Source: Coneutiohabitans sp964457925
GTDB lineage: Bacteria > Zhuqueibacterota > Zhuqueibacteria > Zhuqueibacterales > Zhuqueibacteraceae
Direction of reading: 5' to 3'
DNA length: 64,000 nt
Assembly: GCA_964457925.1 (NCBI GenBank)
Contig: CAYWGH010000029.1
Span: 18,595-82,594 of the forward strand
Made by a program: the position numbers and the translations under genes. Each line of letters opens with the position of its first letter. The first letter of the stretch is position 1. The notes under the pieces are model-generated. The model saw only the letters and a list, made by a program, of their open reading frames with translations, did not search any database and was not told the DNA's origin. Shown one piece after another: positions 42,660-51,405 of the stretch.

Positions 42660-42724
42660 AAAGCCATAAACGAATAAAATAAGACGAGATTGGGATTGTA
42701 CCCACCCGAATCCTTGGCAACATT

Positions 42725-44191
42725 ATGCAGAAAAAAATTGATACCCCGGAAATATTGTTCTGGCTCATCCTGTTACTGGGCGCCGGGTTGCGTGTCTGGG
42801 GTTTACAGGTACAGAGCTTTTCTTCCGACGAGTTGTTAGAGCTTGCTATCGTTCATAAGACGCCCGCGGAGATCATTCTTGAACCCGATGGTTTTCCTCC
42901 GCTGTATCACCTTTTGCTGCACGGCTGGTTAAGGGTTTTTGCGAACGATCTAGCCGCACGTTGGCTCTCGTTGGTGTTTGGTTGTCTTGCCATTTTTGTC
43001 ATGTGGAAACTGGCCCCCTGGCTTGACGATGTAAAGTCACGGTTATGGGCGACTCTCTTGCTTGCGCTTTCGCCCTTTCACATTTGGTATTCGCAAGAGG
43101 CGCGCGCCTATCCACTGTACCTCCTGATGGCTTTGCTGGCGCTCGGTTTTTTAGTCCGCGCGGCGCGAACCGATCGTTGGCAGGATTGGGCGGCTTATGG
43201 AGTAGCCGCCGCCGCCGGAATCTTTACACACTACTATTTTTCTATATTGATCGCGATTGGGTTCATCTTTCTTCTTCTTCAAAAACGAAACTGGAGCGCT
43301 TTAAGTCGGGCGGCTGCGGCGCATGGTGCGCTGGCGCTCTGCATTTTGCCGGCGTTAGGGCTATTGATTGGCGACCTCGCTTTTCAGACGACCACCATCC
43401 TGTCGCGCATGCCGTTCTCGTTCGCAGCTTTCGGTTATACGTTCTTTTCGTTTATTGCGGGCTATGCTGCCGGCCCTTCGATTCGTGAATTGCATACAAT
43501 CACGCCGAGCCAGGCGATCATCACTGCGCTGCCGTGGTTAGTGCTCGTCGCGGGCGCTATTCTCATTCTGCTCTTCAATAGTCGGCACGCATTGAATGAT
43601 AGCACCTGGCGGCAACGTCTGGCGCTGTGGGTGCTGCTGCCAGTAGTGCTGTGCGGCCTTCTTGCCGAACTGCTGGTAGTCAGTTTTAAATTGCAATATG
43701 TTTTGTGGGCCTCGATTCCATTGTTGATCATGCTTGGCCGCGCCATTGCTCTGAGTTTCAATCGACGCGCGACGCAGATTGCGATACTCATGATATGTTT
43801 CGTGTTTGGCGCCTCATTGTATAACCGACGTTTCGATACGGCGTATCAGAATGATGACACCAAAACGCTAGCCGGCTATCTGAAATCGCAAGCCGATCAA
43901 CAAACGCCGATCTTCGTGATGGCATGCTACATGGCCGAGCCGTTACGCTACTATCTTGGTCACGGATGGCGTATTCATCCTCTGCCAGACGTCGGATTTC
44001 AGGCGCAATACTTGAATGAGGCATTACAAGTTCTCGAACCTCATTCTGCCAAGCGCACACCTTACTGGCTGGTTTACACGCGTGCTTTTCATGGTGATCC
44101 CACCGGGAAATTTAAAGAAGCGATTCTTGACAAAGGGTTGGTGCAAGCCAAAGCCAAGCTTGCCGGCATCGAATTGTATCAAGGAAATTGA
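42725..44191 (+). CDS. Glycosyltransferase family 39-like membrane protein
   Basis: A 488-residue inner-membrane GT-C protein with about 10-11 helices. After helix 1 the loop reads RVWGLQVQSFSSDELLELAIV, with D-E as the likely catalytic acidic pair, and later LSPFHIWYSQEARAYPLYLL, a motif common in this family of polyprenyl-phosphate-sugar-dependent transferases. The soluble C-terminal tail is about 110 residues. It opens the third block, behind the sigma54 promoter at 42644, and has no strong Shine-Dalgarno. It probably decorates the polymer or repeat unit on the periplasmic side, using a lipid-linked donor such as could be supplied by the GT2 at 52579. Confidence 0.82.
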   Translation: MQKKIDTPEILFWLILLLGAGLRVWGLQVQSFSSDELLELAIVHKTPAEIILEPDGFPPLYHLLLHGWLRVFANDLAARWLSLVFGCLAIFVMWKLAPWLDDVKSRLWATLLLALSPFHIWYSQEARAYPLYLLMALLALGFLVRAARTDRWQDWAAYGVAAAAGIFTHYYFSILIAIGFIFLLLQKRNWSALSRAAAAHGALALCILPALGLLIGDLAFQTTTILSRMPFSFAAFGYTFFSFIAGYAAGPSIRELHTITPSQAIITALPWLVLVAGAILILLFNSRHALNDSTWRQRLALWVLLPVVLCGLLAELLVVSFKLQYVLWASIPLLIMLGRAIALSFNRRATQIAILMICFVFGASLYNRRFDTAYQNDDTKTLAGYLKSQADQQTPIFVMACYMAEPLRYYLGHGWRIHPLPDVGFQAQYLNEALQVLEPHSAKRTPYWLVYTRAFHGDPTGKFKEAILDKGLVQAKAKLAGIELYQGN

Positions 44192-44199
44192 GGAGGCTT

Positions 44200-45543
44200 A
44201 TGGAATATTTATCCGCAGAGACGGCGCGCGTCAACGAAGCGCGAGCAAAAGATGAAGGAGCGCTGGGCATCGTTCGCTCGGTTTCCAGACGCCCCAAATC
44301 ATTGCCGCCCGCCCGGCACACGCCGTTGAAGATTGCCGTTGTTTTTGGCACGAGGCCGGAAGTCATCAAGTTTTTTCCAGTGATCCAGCAAATAAAACAA
44401 CAGCCGCATTTGCAAAGCCTGGTGATTTCGACTTCACAACATCGCGAGATGATCGACGAACTCTTGCCGCTGTTCGACCTCCGGCTCGATCACGATCTCA
44501 ACATTATACAGCCGAATCAATCACTCGCAGATATTTCAACGCGCGCGCTCTCCGGACTCGACGCCATTTTCAAACAAGAGCGTCCGGACCTGGTTTTGGT
44601 ACAGGGCGATACGACAACGGCTTTTGCCGGAGCGCTGGCAGCTTTTTATCATAAAATCCCGGCCGGGCACATCGAAGCCGGGCTGCGCTCGCATGACAAG
44701 AGCAGCCCTTTTCCCGAGGAGATCAACCGCCGCCTCATATCCAACATCGTAGATCTGCATTTTGCGCCAACAGTGAAGAACGCCGCCAATCTGTATCAGG
44801 AGGGCGTCCATGTCGAAAATATCTATGTGACGGGCAATACCGTGATCGATGCTCTGCTTCACATCGCTGCGCGCAAACGCGGAATCTTGCGCGATTATCT
44901 TCCTGCCGCAGCCCTGCAGGCGCCGCGTATGCTATTGGTGACCGCGCACCGCCGGGAAAACCAGGGCGCTTCATTGGAAAATTTGTGCCACGCCCTAAAA
45001 GAAATCGTTCAGCGATACGAAGATATACACGTGGTTTATCCGGTTCATCTCAATCCCAACGTGCGCAAAACCGTCTTTGAAATCCTTGCCGGGCAGGAAA
45101 GAATTCATTTGTTGTCACCGCTCTCCTATGAACCGTTTGTCGAGGCCATGTCGCAAGCGCATTTGATCATCACGGACTCTGGCGGCGTGCAGGAAGAGGG
45201 CCCCTCCCTGGGCAAGCCGATACTGGTCTTTCGCAATGAAACCGAGCGGCCCGAGGGCGTCGCGGCTGGCGGCGTTAAGCTCGTGGGCACACGTCGAGAG
45301 AGCCTCATACAAGAGGCCTCGCGCCTGCTTCACGATGAAACGGCTTATCGGCGAATGAGCGCCGTGTGCAATCCATACGGTGATGGCAAAGCGGCGCAAC
45401 GTCTAGTGCAGGCGATCCTACATTACTTCGGAATAAATGGCCGGCCCGAGAATTTTTTCTCAGGCACGCGAGGAAAGCAACAAGCGGACAGCCTTTTTGA
45501 TACGCCGGTTTCCGCAGCGCAAAACCTGGCAATTGCGGCGTGA
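44200..45543 (+). CDS. wecB: UDP-N-acetylglucosamine 2-epimerase (non-hydrolysing)
   Basis: A 447-residue GT-B-fold epimerase that converts UDP-GlcNAc to UDP-ManNAc, or acts on related UDP-diacetamido-uronic acids. Signatures are VVFGTRPEVIKFFPVI, STSQHREMIDELLPLF, VQGDTTTAFAGALAAFYHKIPAGHIEAGLRS, SPFPEEINRRLIS, VTGNTVIDALLHI, LVTAHRRENQG, and SGGVQEEGPSLGKPILVFRNETERPEG near the end. All the expected Asp, Glu and His residues are there. The N-terminus has a 45-residue extension and there is a 40-residue C-terminal tail. The ATG at 44200 follows AGGAGG, whose upstream TTGA overlaps the previous stop. It may feed the WecG-like transferase. Confidence 0.9.
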   Translation: MEYLSAETARVNEARAKDEGALGIVRSVSRRPKSLPPARHTPLKIAVVFGTRPEVIKFFPVIQQIKQQPHLQSLVISTSQHREMIDELLPLFDLRLDHDLNIIQPNQSLADISTRALSGLDAIFKQERPDLVLVQGDTTTAFAGALAAFYHKIPAGHIEAGLRSHDKSSPFPEEINRRLISNIVDLHFAPTVKNAANLYQEGVHVENIYVTGNTVIDALLHIAARKRGILRDYLPAAALQAPRMLLVTAHRRENQGASLENLCHALKEIVQRYEDIHVVYPVHLNPNVRKTVFEILAGQERIHLLSPLSYEPFVEAMSQAHLIITDSGGVQEEGPSLGKPILVFRNETERPEGVAAGGVKLVGTRRESLIQEASRLLHDETAYRRMSAVCNPYGDGKAAQRLVQAILHYFGINGRPENFFSGTRGKQQADSLFDTPVSAAQNLAIAA

Positions 45544-45657
45544 ACTTCGTGCGTCGCCATGCCTCTGCGCTGTCGTTTCATTTTGAATGATTGCCGCGCA
45601 AGCCCGATGGAGGCCAGAGCAATAATTGCATTTTCTTATGATCAAGCCCAAAAACAA

Positions 45658-46713
45658 ATGAAAAGTACCTACAAAAATTTTCACGATCCTTTCGGCCTTT
45701 TGAAACGCATGTTGTTTTCAAAGGATCGTGCCGCACGCTCAGCATTGTACCGCGCCGCCGCCGAGATGTTCTTGCAGCCGCTCGATCAAATGCTGGAAAA
45801 AAGCGAACGCCGGTTCTTGCAAGAAAAAAGCTCCGCTTCGCGCTTGCCCCTCATTTTCATCATCGGCGCGCCGCGCAGCGGCACGACGCTGTTTTATCAA
45901 ACGCTGGCACGCTTCCTCAGCGTAACCTATTTCACTAATTTGAGTGCCTTGTTTCCTCGCGCCCCGATTACGGCAAGCCGTAAATTCGCCCGCTTGATAG
46001 AAAAGAAGCGCTTTGATGATCACAGTTTCTACGGCAACGTCGCCGGTTTGGCGGCGCCGAACGACGGTTTTCACATTTGGAACCGCTGGTTTGGCGCCGA
46101 TCGCTACCGCGCGCCACAACAAATCCGCGCAGACGCAAAGCACGAGATGAAAATTTTTTTCAACGCCTGGCAGACGGCGTTCGCCAAACCGTTCCTCAAC
46201 AAAAATAATCGCAATACCGATTGTGTGACTCTGCTCGCCTCGATCTTCGAACATGCCTACTTCCTCGAAGTGCGGCGAGATCCGGTTTATGTCGCACAAT
46301 CGCTGCTCCTGGCGCGTCTGCGCATCCAGGGCAGCCAAGAGATTGGCTGGGGCCTGCACAGTCCCACCCATGGAGCGCCCGGTAAAAATCATATTGCTCA
46401 AGTTTGCGAACAGGTTTTCAGCATTGAAAAAAAACTGCGCGCCGATAGGCAATGTCTCGCACCGGAGCGGTTCATGGAAGTTTCATATGAACGCTTCTGC
46501 CACAACCCGGTCGAGATCGTCCAAAAAATCTCACAGAGGTTCTTGAAAAAAAAGTGCGACGAAACCGCATTGCGACAGGAATTGCGGCCTTTTGGAGTAA
46601 GCAATGAAATCCGCATAGCGCGCCACGAATTCGAGATGCTACAGGCGCGGATCGGCGAGTTGTACGGCGCAGGCGACGTTTCAGAGTTCAACCACAATTT
46701 ATCGTTTAACTGA
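45658..46713 (+). CDS. Sulfotransferase family protein
   Basis: A PAPS-dependent sulfotransferase. The 5'-phosphosulfate loop is IGAPRSGTTLFYQTLAR and the 3'-phosphate motif is YFLEVRRDPVYVAQSLLLAR, where Arg and Ser contact PAPS. MEVSYERFCHNPVEIVQKI near the end is typical of the family. No membrane anchor is obvious. With the ATG at 45658 it has 351 residues; ATGs at 45607 and 45559 would extend it by 17 and 33 residues, and none of the three has a clear ribosome site. Inside the exopolysaccharide cluster it most likely adds sulfate esters to a sugar of the polymer, although small-molecule or protein targets cannot be excluded. Confidence 0.82.
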   Translation: MKSTYKNFHDPFGLLKRMLFSKDRAARSALYRAAAEMFLQPLDQMLEKSERRFLQEKSSASRLPLIFIIGAPRSGTTLFYQTLARFLSVTYFTNLSALFPRAPITASRKFARLIEKKRFDDHSFYGNVAGLAAPNDGFHIWNRWFGADRYRAPQQIRADAKHEMKIFFNAWQTAFAKPFLNKNNRNTDCVTLLASIFEHAYFLEVRRDPVYVAQSLLLARLRIQGSQEIGWGLHSPTHGAPGKNHIAQVCEQVFSIEKKLRADRQCLAPERFMEVSYERFCHNPVEIVQKISQRFLKKKCDETALRQELRPFGVSNEIRIARHEFEMLQARIGELYGAGDVSEFNHNLSFN

Positions 46714-46786
46714 GCGAGGGCACATTCGTCAGCACAGGGTGCGAACGAGAGAAACCACGCGACTTTCACACTTTCAGGAGAAAATT

Positions 46787-47995
46787 ATGCAATTACCCAG
46801 TGACGCCAATTACACCGGTAGAAATTTTGGCCAAGAGGAGCTGGCCTGTCTCAAACGCGTGATCGAATCGGGCACGCTCAACTGCACCAAAGGCACGGCT
46901 GTGAAAGAATTTGAAGAAAAGTTCGCGCAGAAATATGACGTGAAATTTTGCCGGACCACGACTTCCGGAACTGCCAGCATTCACACCGCTGTCGCAGCGA
47001 TCAACCCGGAGCCGGGCGATGAGATCATCACCTCACCGATCACCGACATGGGCGCGATCACGCCGATTATCTATCAAACCGCGGTTCCCATTTTTGCCGA
47101 CGTCGATCCGCAGACGTACAACGTCACCGCGGAAACCATCGCGCCGAAAATCACCAAGCGCACCAAGGCCATTATCGTCACGCATCTTTTCGGCAATCCT
47201 TGTGACATGGATCCGATCATGGAACTGGCGCGCCATCACAATATTCCCGTTATCGAAGATGCTTGCCAGAGCTATTTCGCCGAATACAAGGGAAAGTTGC
47301 TCGGCACGATTGGCGACATTGGCTGCTTCAGTTTGCAGCAAGGCAAACACATGACGACCGGCGAAGGCGGAATTATTGTTGTCAACAATGATAAGTTTGT
47401 GCGCCGCGCCTGGCTGTTTGTCGACAAGGCATGGGGCTACGGCGATCCGAAACCGGATCATTATTTCCTTGCGCTCAATTATCGCATGACCGAGCTGCAA
47501 GGCGCTGTGGCGCTGGCGCAATTGGAAAAGGTCGATGATGTGGTTGCCAAGCGCCGCCAAACCGCGCATATGCTGACTGAAATGATTTTGGATGTTCCCG
47601 GTGTGCGGCCGCCCAAAATCACGCCGCACGGCAAGCACGTATATTGGAAATATCCGCTGCGCATTGAGGAGGCGATCATCAATGGCGGTGTCGATCAATT
47701 TGCCGCGGCGCTCAAAGAAAAGGGAATTTTCTCGGCGCCGCGGTACATTCAAAAACCCGCCTTCATGTGTCAAATTCTGCAGGAACGCAACACCTTCGGC
47801 AACAGCCGCTTCCCGTTTGAAGGCGAGTGCCGCAAAAATGACCCGCCGGTGGTTTATAATCCCGAGGAATACCCCGGCACCTTCGCAGCGCTGGCGGGCG
47901 TCGTGGTATTGCCGTGGAACGAATTTTATACCGCGGCGCATGTGAATTTCATTGCAGCCAGCATCATTGAAGCAGCGAAAAAACTCAGGAGATAA
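46787..47995 (+). CDS. DegT/DnrJ/EryC1/StrS family PLP aminotransferase
   Basis: A 402-residue fold-type I aminotransferase that converts a keto sugar (or keto-cyclitol) to an amino sugar. PLP-site residues are TSGTASIHTAV early on, IEDACQSYFAEYKGKLLGT, and GCFSLQQGKHMTTGEGGIIV, whose Lys forms the Schiff base. The S-L-Q-Q-G-K-H form resembles the StsC/BtrS/AHBA-synthase branch rather than WbpE-type enzymes, so the substrate is open. Near the end, MCQILQERNTFGNSRFPFEG is characteristic of that branch. The ATG at 46787 follows CAGGAG. It is followed after 4 bases by a Gfo/Idh/MocA oxidoreductase, which could supply the keto substrate. Confidence 0.9.
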   Translation: MQLPSDANYTGRNFGQEELACLKRVIESGTLNCTKGTAVKEFEEKFAQKYDVKFCRTTTSGTASIHTAVAAINPEPGDEIITSPITDMGAITPIIYQTAVPIFADVDPQTYNVTAETIAPKITKRTKAIIVTHLFGNPCDMDPIMELARHHNIPVIEDACQSYFAEYKGKLLGTIGDIGCFSLQQGKHMTTGEGGIIVVNNDKFVRRAWLFVDKAWGYGDPKPDHYFLALNYRMTELQGAVALAQLEKVDDVVAKRRQTAHMLTEMILDVPGVRPPKITPHGKHVYWKYPLRIEEAIINGGVDQFAAALKEKGIFSAPRYIQKPAFMCQILQERNTFGNSRFPFEGECRKNDPPVVYNPEEYPGTFAALAGVVVLPWNEFYTAAHVNFIAASIIEAAKKLRR

Positions 47996-47999
47996 TGCC

Positions 48000-49034
48000 A
48001 TGTCTCACATGCAAACGAAAGCGCCTCTAAATCTCGCCTTGATTGGCTGCGGCCGCATCGCAGAGTCACACCTCGAAGCCATCGCACAAAATTCAGCATG
48101 CACGCTGTCAAGCGTCGCCGACATGCGGGAAGAGGCGGCGCAAAAAGTCGCCGCCCAATTCGGCTGTCATGCTTTCACGGATTATCGGGAGATTGTGAAT
48201 CACGAAAACGTCGATGCCGTTATCATTTGCACCCCGCCGGCGACCCACGCTGAGATCGCATTATTTTTTCTCGAGCACGGCATTCATGTCTTGTGCGAGA
48301 AGCCATTGGCCGTGTGCCTGGAGGATGCAGTGCTCATGGCGCAAACAGCGGCGCAAAAAGGGTTGATCCTCATGATGGCCTCCAAGTTTCGGTATGTCCA
48401 AGACATCGCCACGGCCAAAAGCTTGCTGGCCGCCGGCCTTCTCGGTGAAGTGATTCTCTTTGAAAATGTTTTCAGCGGCAAAGTGGACATGACGCAGCGC
48501 TGGAACAGCCAAAAAGAACTTTCCGGCGGCGGAGTGTTAATCGACAATGGTTGCCATTCCGTCGATATTGCGCGCAACCTGTTTGGCCCGATTGTCGAAG
48601 TACAGGCGATGGCAGGAAAGCGCGTGCAGCCAATCGAGGTGGAAGACGCGGCGCTGCTTCACCTCCGGACAGCTTCCCACGTTGTGGGAATGATCGATCT
48701 CAGTTGGTCGATCCACAAAGAGCGTGAATCTTTCATCGACATTTACGGCACGAAAGGCATCATGCACATCGGCTGGAAAGGTTCGAAATACAAACTCTAC
48801 GAAAATTCTGCCTGGGTACCATTCGGCGCCGGCTATGACAAGCTGCAAGCGTTCAGCGCACAGCTCGAGAATTTTGCCGGCGCGATCAAGCGCGAAGAGG
48901 CGCCGGTAATCGACCTTAACGACGCTGTCGCATCGGTTGAAGTGATCGAAACAGCTTACAAGGCGATGCACATGAACCAATGGTTAAAAATCGAGGGCAC
49001 GGAGTTCTTGACCGTTTACCGCAAGGCGGCGTAA
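48000..49034 (+). CDS. Gfo/Idh/MocA family oxidoreductase
   Basis: A 344-residue NAD(P)-dependent sugar or cyclitol dehydrogenase. The Rossmann motif is LALIGCGRIAESHLEAI (about residues 11-27) and the hallmark EKPLAVCLEDA (about 100-110) has the catalytic Lys of the EKP motif. The C-terminal domain has GGGVLIDNGCHSVDIARNLFG with the conserved D-x-x-x-H. AGGAGA precedes the ATG at 48000, 4 bases after the aminotransferase stop, so the pair is coupled. It likely oxidises C3 of a UDP-sugar acid, as WbpB/WlbA do, or a cyclitol, before transamination. Confidence 0.88.
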   Translation: MSHMQTKAPLNLALIGCGRIAESHLEAIAQNSACTLSSVADMREEAAQKVAAQFGCHAFTDYREIVNHENVDAVIICTPPATHAEIALFFLEHGIHVLCEKPLAVCLEDAVLMAQTAAQKGLILMMASKFRYVQDIATAKSLLAAGLLGEVILFENVFSGKVDMTQRWNSQKELSGGGVLIDNGCHSVDIARNLFGPIVEVQAMAGKRVQPIEVEDAALLHLRTASHVVGMIDLSWSIHKERESFIDIYGTKGIMHIGWKGSKYKLYENSAWVPFGAGYDKLQAFSAQLENFAGAIKREEAPVIDLNDAVASVEVIETAYKAMHMNQWLKIEGTEFLTVYRKAA

Positions 49035-49148
49035 GGAGTGGCGAGAAAACTAATTCTCCCATCATTAACAGAAAGAGCGGAAACTCCCATCCGGAATACC
49101 GAAAGGCAAACAAAAGCTCCCCCTTCTCAAAAATGAAAGAAGCACGAC

Positions 49149-49829
49149 ATGATTCATCCAGAACAACTCACAGGGTTAATGGCAACTGTGAACACACGGC
49201 GAGCTAGCCGGATTCATCCCACCGCGATCATCGAAGAAGGTGTCAATATCGGCTCCGGCTCCAGCATTTGGGATAATGTTCATATTCGGCATTCAACGCA
49301 AATCGGCGAGCAGTGCATCGTCGGTGAAAAAACCTACCTCGCCTATGGCGTCAAAATCGGCAATCGCGTGAAGATCAATGCCTTTGTTTACGTTTGCAAC
49401 GCCGTGACCATCGAAGACGGCGCGATGATCAGCGCCGGCACGATTTTCACAAATGACCGCTTTCCGCGCGCCACCACCCCGGATTTGAAACAGCTCCGGC
49501 CATCTGATCCCGACGAGCATACATTGCCTACGCTCGTGCGGGAAGGCGCGACCATCGGCGCAGGCTGCGTTATCGGCAATGATCTGGTGATTGGAAGATT
49601 TGCCATGGTTGGCATGGGCTCATTGGTCACGAAATCCGTGCCGGATTTTCATTTAGCCTTTGGCCACCCGGCGAAATCAATTGGTTGCGTGTGCCGTTGC
49701 GGACAATTGCTGCTGCGCTTTACAGAAAACGAAGTCGACGAATCGCGTGAAATCACATGCGCGACGTGCAATTTGAAGTATGCCATCAAGAATAGGACGG
49801 TGATGGAGTTGACGCCGCCAAATCGTTAA
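49149..49829 (+). CDS. Left-handed beta-helix acetyltransferase with C-terminal zinc-ribbon-like tail
   Basis: A 226-residue hexapeptide-repeat acyltransferase, similar in form to WbpD/WlbB-type N-acetyltransferases that acetylate a 3-amino sugar nucleotide using acetyl-CoA. Hexapeptide turns run from HPTAIIEEGVNIGSGSSIWDNVHI to VIGRFAMVGMGSLVTKSVP, with the ISAGTIFTNDRFPRA loop typical of this group. Residues about 185-215 carry C-V-C-R-C-G ... C-A-T-C, a possible zinc ribbon that simple WbpD proteins lack. It follows the oxidoreductase/aminotransferase pair, so N-acetylation of their amino-sugar product is the natural reading. No strong Shine-Dalgarno is seen. Confidence 0.85.
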   Translation: MIHPEQLTGLMATVNTRRASRIHPTAIIEEGVNIGSGSSIWDNVHIRHSTQIGEQCIVGEKTYLAYGVKIGNRVKINAFVYVCNAVTIEDGAMISAGTIFTNDRFPRATTPDLKQLRPSDPDEHTLPTLVREGATIGAGCVIGNDLVIGRFAMVGMGSLVTKSVPDFHLAFGHPAKSIGCVCRCGQLLLRFTENEVDESREITCATCNLKYAIKNRTVMELTPPNR

Positions 49830-49841
49830 TAGGTAAGGACC

Positions 49842-51242
49842 ATGTATTCAAGCTTGAACATGAGCAGCGACACAAGGACGCCTGCCGCTTCTGCGAAACG
49901 CGAGCATTGGGCCGTCATTGGCGGCGGTATGCTCGGCATGACTCTCGCGCACCGGCTGAAACAGCACGGACAGGAAGTGACTCTCTTCGAAGCGGGAAAA
50001 AATTTGGGGGGCTTGGCGAGCGCATGGCGTATTGGCAAAATACTCTGGGATCGCTATTATCACGTGATTCTGATGTCGGATACGCATCTGCGCGCCTTGT
50101 TATCCGAGTTGGGCTTGGAGCAAGAGATCAATTGGGTCAACACCCGCACGGGTTTTTATACCGGCGGCAAGCTCCATTCGATGTCCAATACGGTGGAGTT
50201 TTTGCGCTTCCCGCCGCTGAATCTATTCGACAAGCTGCGCCTGGGCGCAAGCATTGCATATGCTTCGCGAATAAGAGATTGGCAAAAACTAGAAAGCATG
50301 CCGGTTACCGACTGGCTCATACGTTTATCCGGCCGCCGCACCTTTGAAAAAATTTGGCTGCCGTTATTGCGCGCGAAATTGGGCGAAACTTATCACAAAG
50401 CTTCCGCAGCTTTTATCTGGGCAATCATCGCACGCATGTATGCCGCCCGGCGCACCGGCCTCAAAAAGGAAATGTTCGGTTACGTATCCGGCGGATATGC
50501 ACGCATCCTCGACCGCTTTGCCGAAGTGCTCGCGCAGGAGAGGGTGCGGATCGCAACCGGATATCTGGCCACGAATATCGCGCCGCATTCTGACGGCCAA
50601 ATCGGCGTCAGATTTGAAAATGGCCATCATGAATTTTTCGATCACGTGGTAGTGACCGCGCCCGCGCCGGTCATCCCGCGCCTTTGCCCCATGCTGGCCG
50701 AGGCCGAAAAACGCCGGCTAAATGGCATTCAATACCTCGGCATTATCTGCGCTTCCCTATTGCTCAAAAAGCCTTTAGCGGATTATTACGTCACCAATAT
50801 TACGGATTCCGGCCTGCCGTTTACCGCAGTCATTGAAATGTCGGCGTTGGTCGATCGCGAGCGGTTTGAGGGCAACGCGCTGGTTTATTTACCGAAATAT
50901 CTCACACCTGACGATCCGGCATTTTCACTGAACGATGAGGAAATTGAGGGCGAATTTTTGCAAGGCTTGGAAAGAATGTATCCGCATTTCAAGCGCAGCG
51001 ATGTGATCAGCTTCCGGGTTTCACGTGCGCGTTATGTGTTTGCGCTTTCGACTTTGAATTATTCGCAAAATTTGCCGCCCATGCAAACTTCGATACCCGG
51101 CGTGCATGTCATCAATTCGGCGCATATCGTGAACGGCACGCTGAACGTGAATGAGACCGTGCAACTCGCCGAGAGAGCCTTCCTCGGCATGATGAAAAAT
51201 CATGAACAGCAGAGAAGCAATGTCGCGGAGATCGCCCGGTAA
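49842..51242 (+). CDS. FAD-dependent oxidoreductase (amine oxidase/protoporphyrinogen oxidase-like)
   Basis: A 466-residue flavoprotein. The dinucleotide-binding motif is WAVIGGGMLGMTLAHRLKQHGQEVTLFEAGKNLGGLASAW (residues about 23-62), as in UDP-galactopyranose mutase and amine-oxidase-like proteins. YVSGGYARILDRFAEVL and a C-terminal FAD contact in PGVHVINSAHIVNGTLNVNETV follow. Such proteins are common in exopolysaccharide clusters, but their substrate is mostly unknown; oxidation or ring rearrangement of a sugar or lipid-linked sugar is possible. AAGGACC precedes the ATG. It is 12 bases after the acetyltransferase, in the same transcript. Confidence 0.82.
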   Translation: MYSSLNMSSDTRTPAASAKREHWAVIGGGMLGMTLAHRLKQHGQEVTLFEAGKNLGGLASAWRIGKILWDRYYHVILMSDTHLRALLSELGLEQEINWVNTRTGFYTGGKLHSMSNTVEFLRFPPLNLFDKLRLGASIAYASRIRDWQKLESMPVTDWLIRLSGRRTFEKIWLPLLRAKLGETYHKASAAFIWAIIARMYAARRTGLKKEMFGYVSGGYARILDRFAEVLAQERVRIATGYLATNIAPHSDGQIGVRFENGHHEFFDHVVVTAPAPVIPRLCPMLAEAEKRRLNGIQYLGIICASLLLKKPLADYYVTNITDSGLPFTAVIEMSALVDRERFEGNALVYLPKYLTPDDPAFSLNDEEIEGEFLQGLERMYPHFKRSDVISFRVSRARYVFALSTLNYSQNLPPMQTSIPGVHVINSAHIVNGTLNVNETVQLAERAFLGMMKNHEQQRSNVAEIAR

Positions 51243-51405
51243 ACGCCAACAGCCGACGCGCCCCGTCTCCCTAACAGGCTCTGCACAGAAAGAAGCGGGC
51301 AAGCAGTGTAGTTGATAGTTTGAAAACACGTTTCGAGTTTTGCAAGCCCGACTCACTCTGATTATTTTCGCATTAAGACTTTTCACCGCAATTGAACTCT
51401 TAACC

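Larger units (their letters stand above)
42257..42724. other. Intergenic region between the second and third exopolysaccharide blocks
   Basis: No gene seen. It holds a terminator just after asnB (42302-42336) and a sigma54 promoter (42644-42659) for the following block. The 300 bases between them show no further clear element. Confidence 0.7.
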
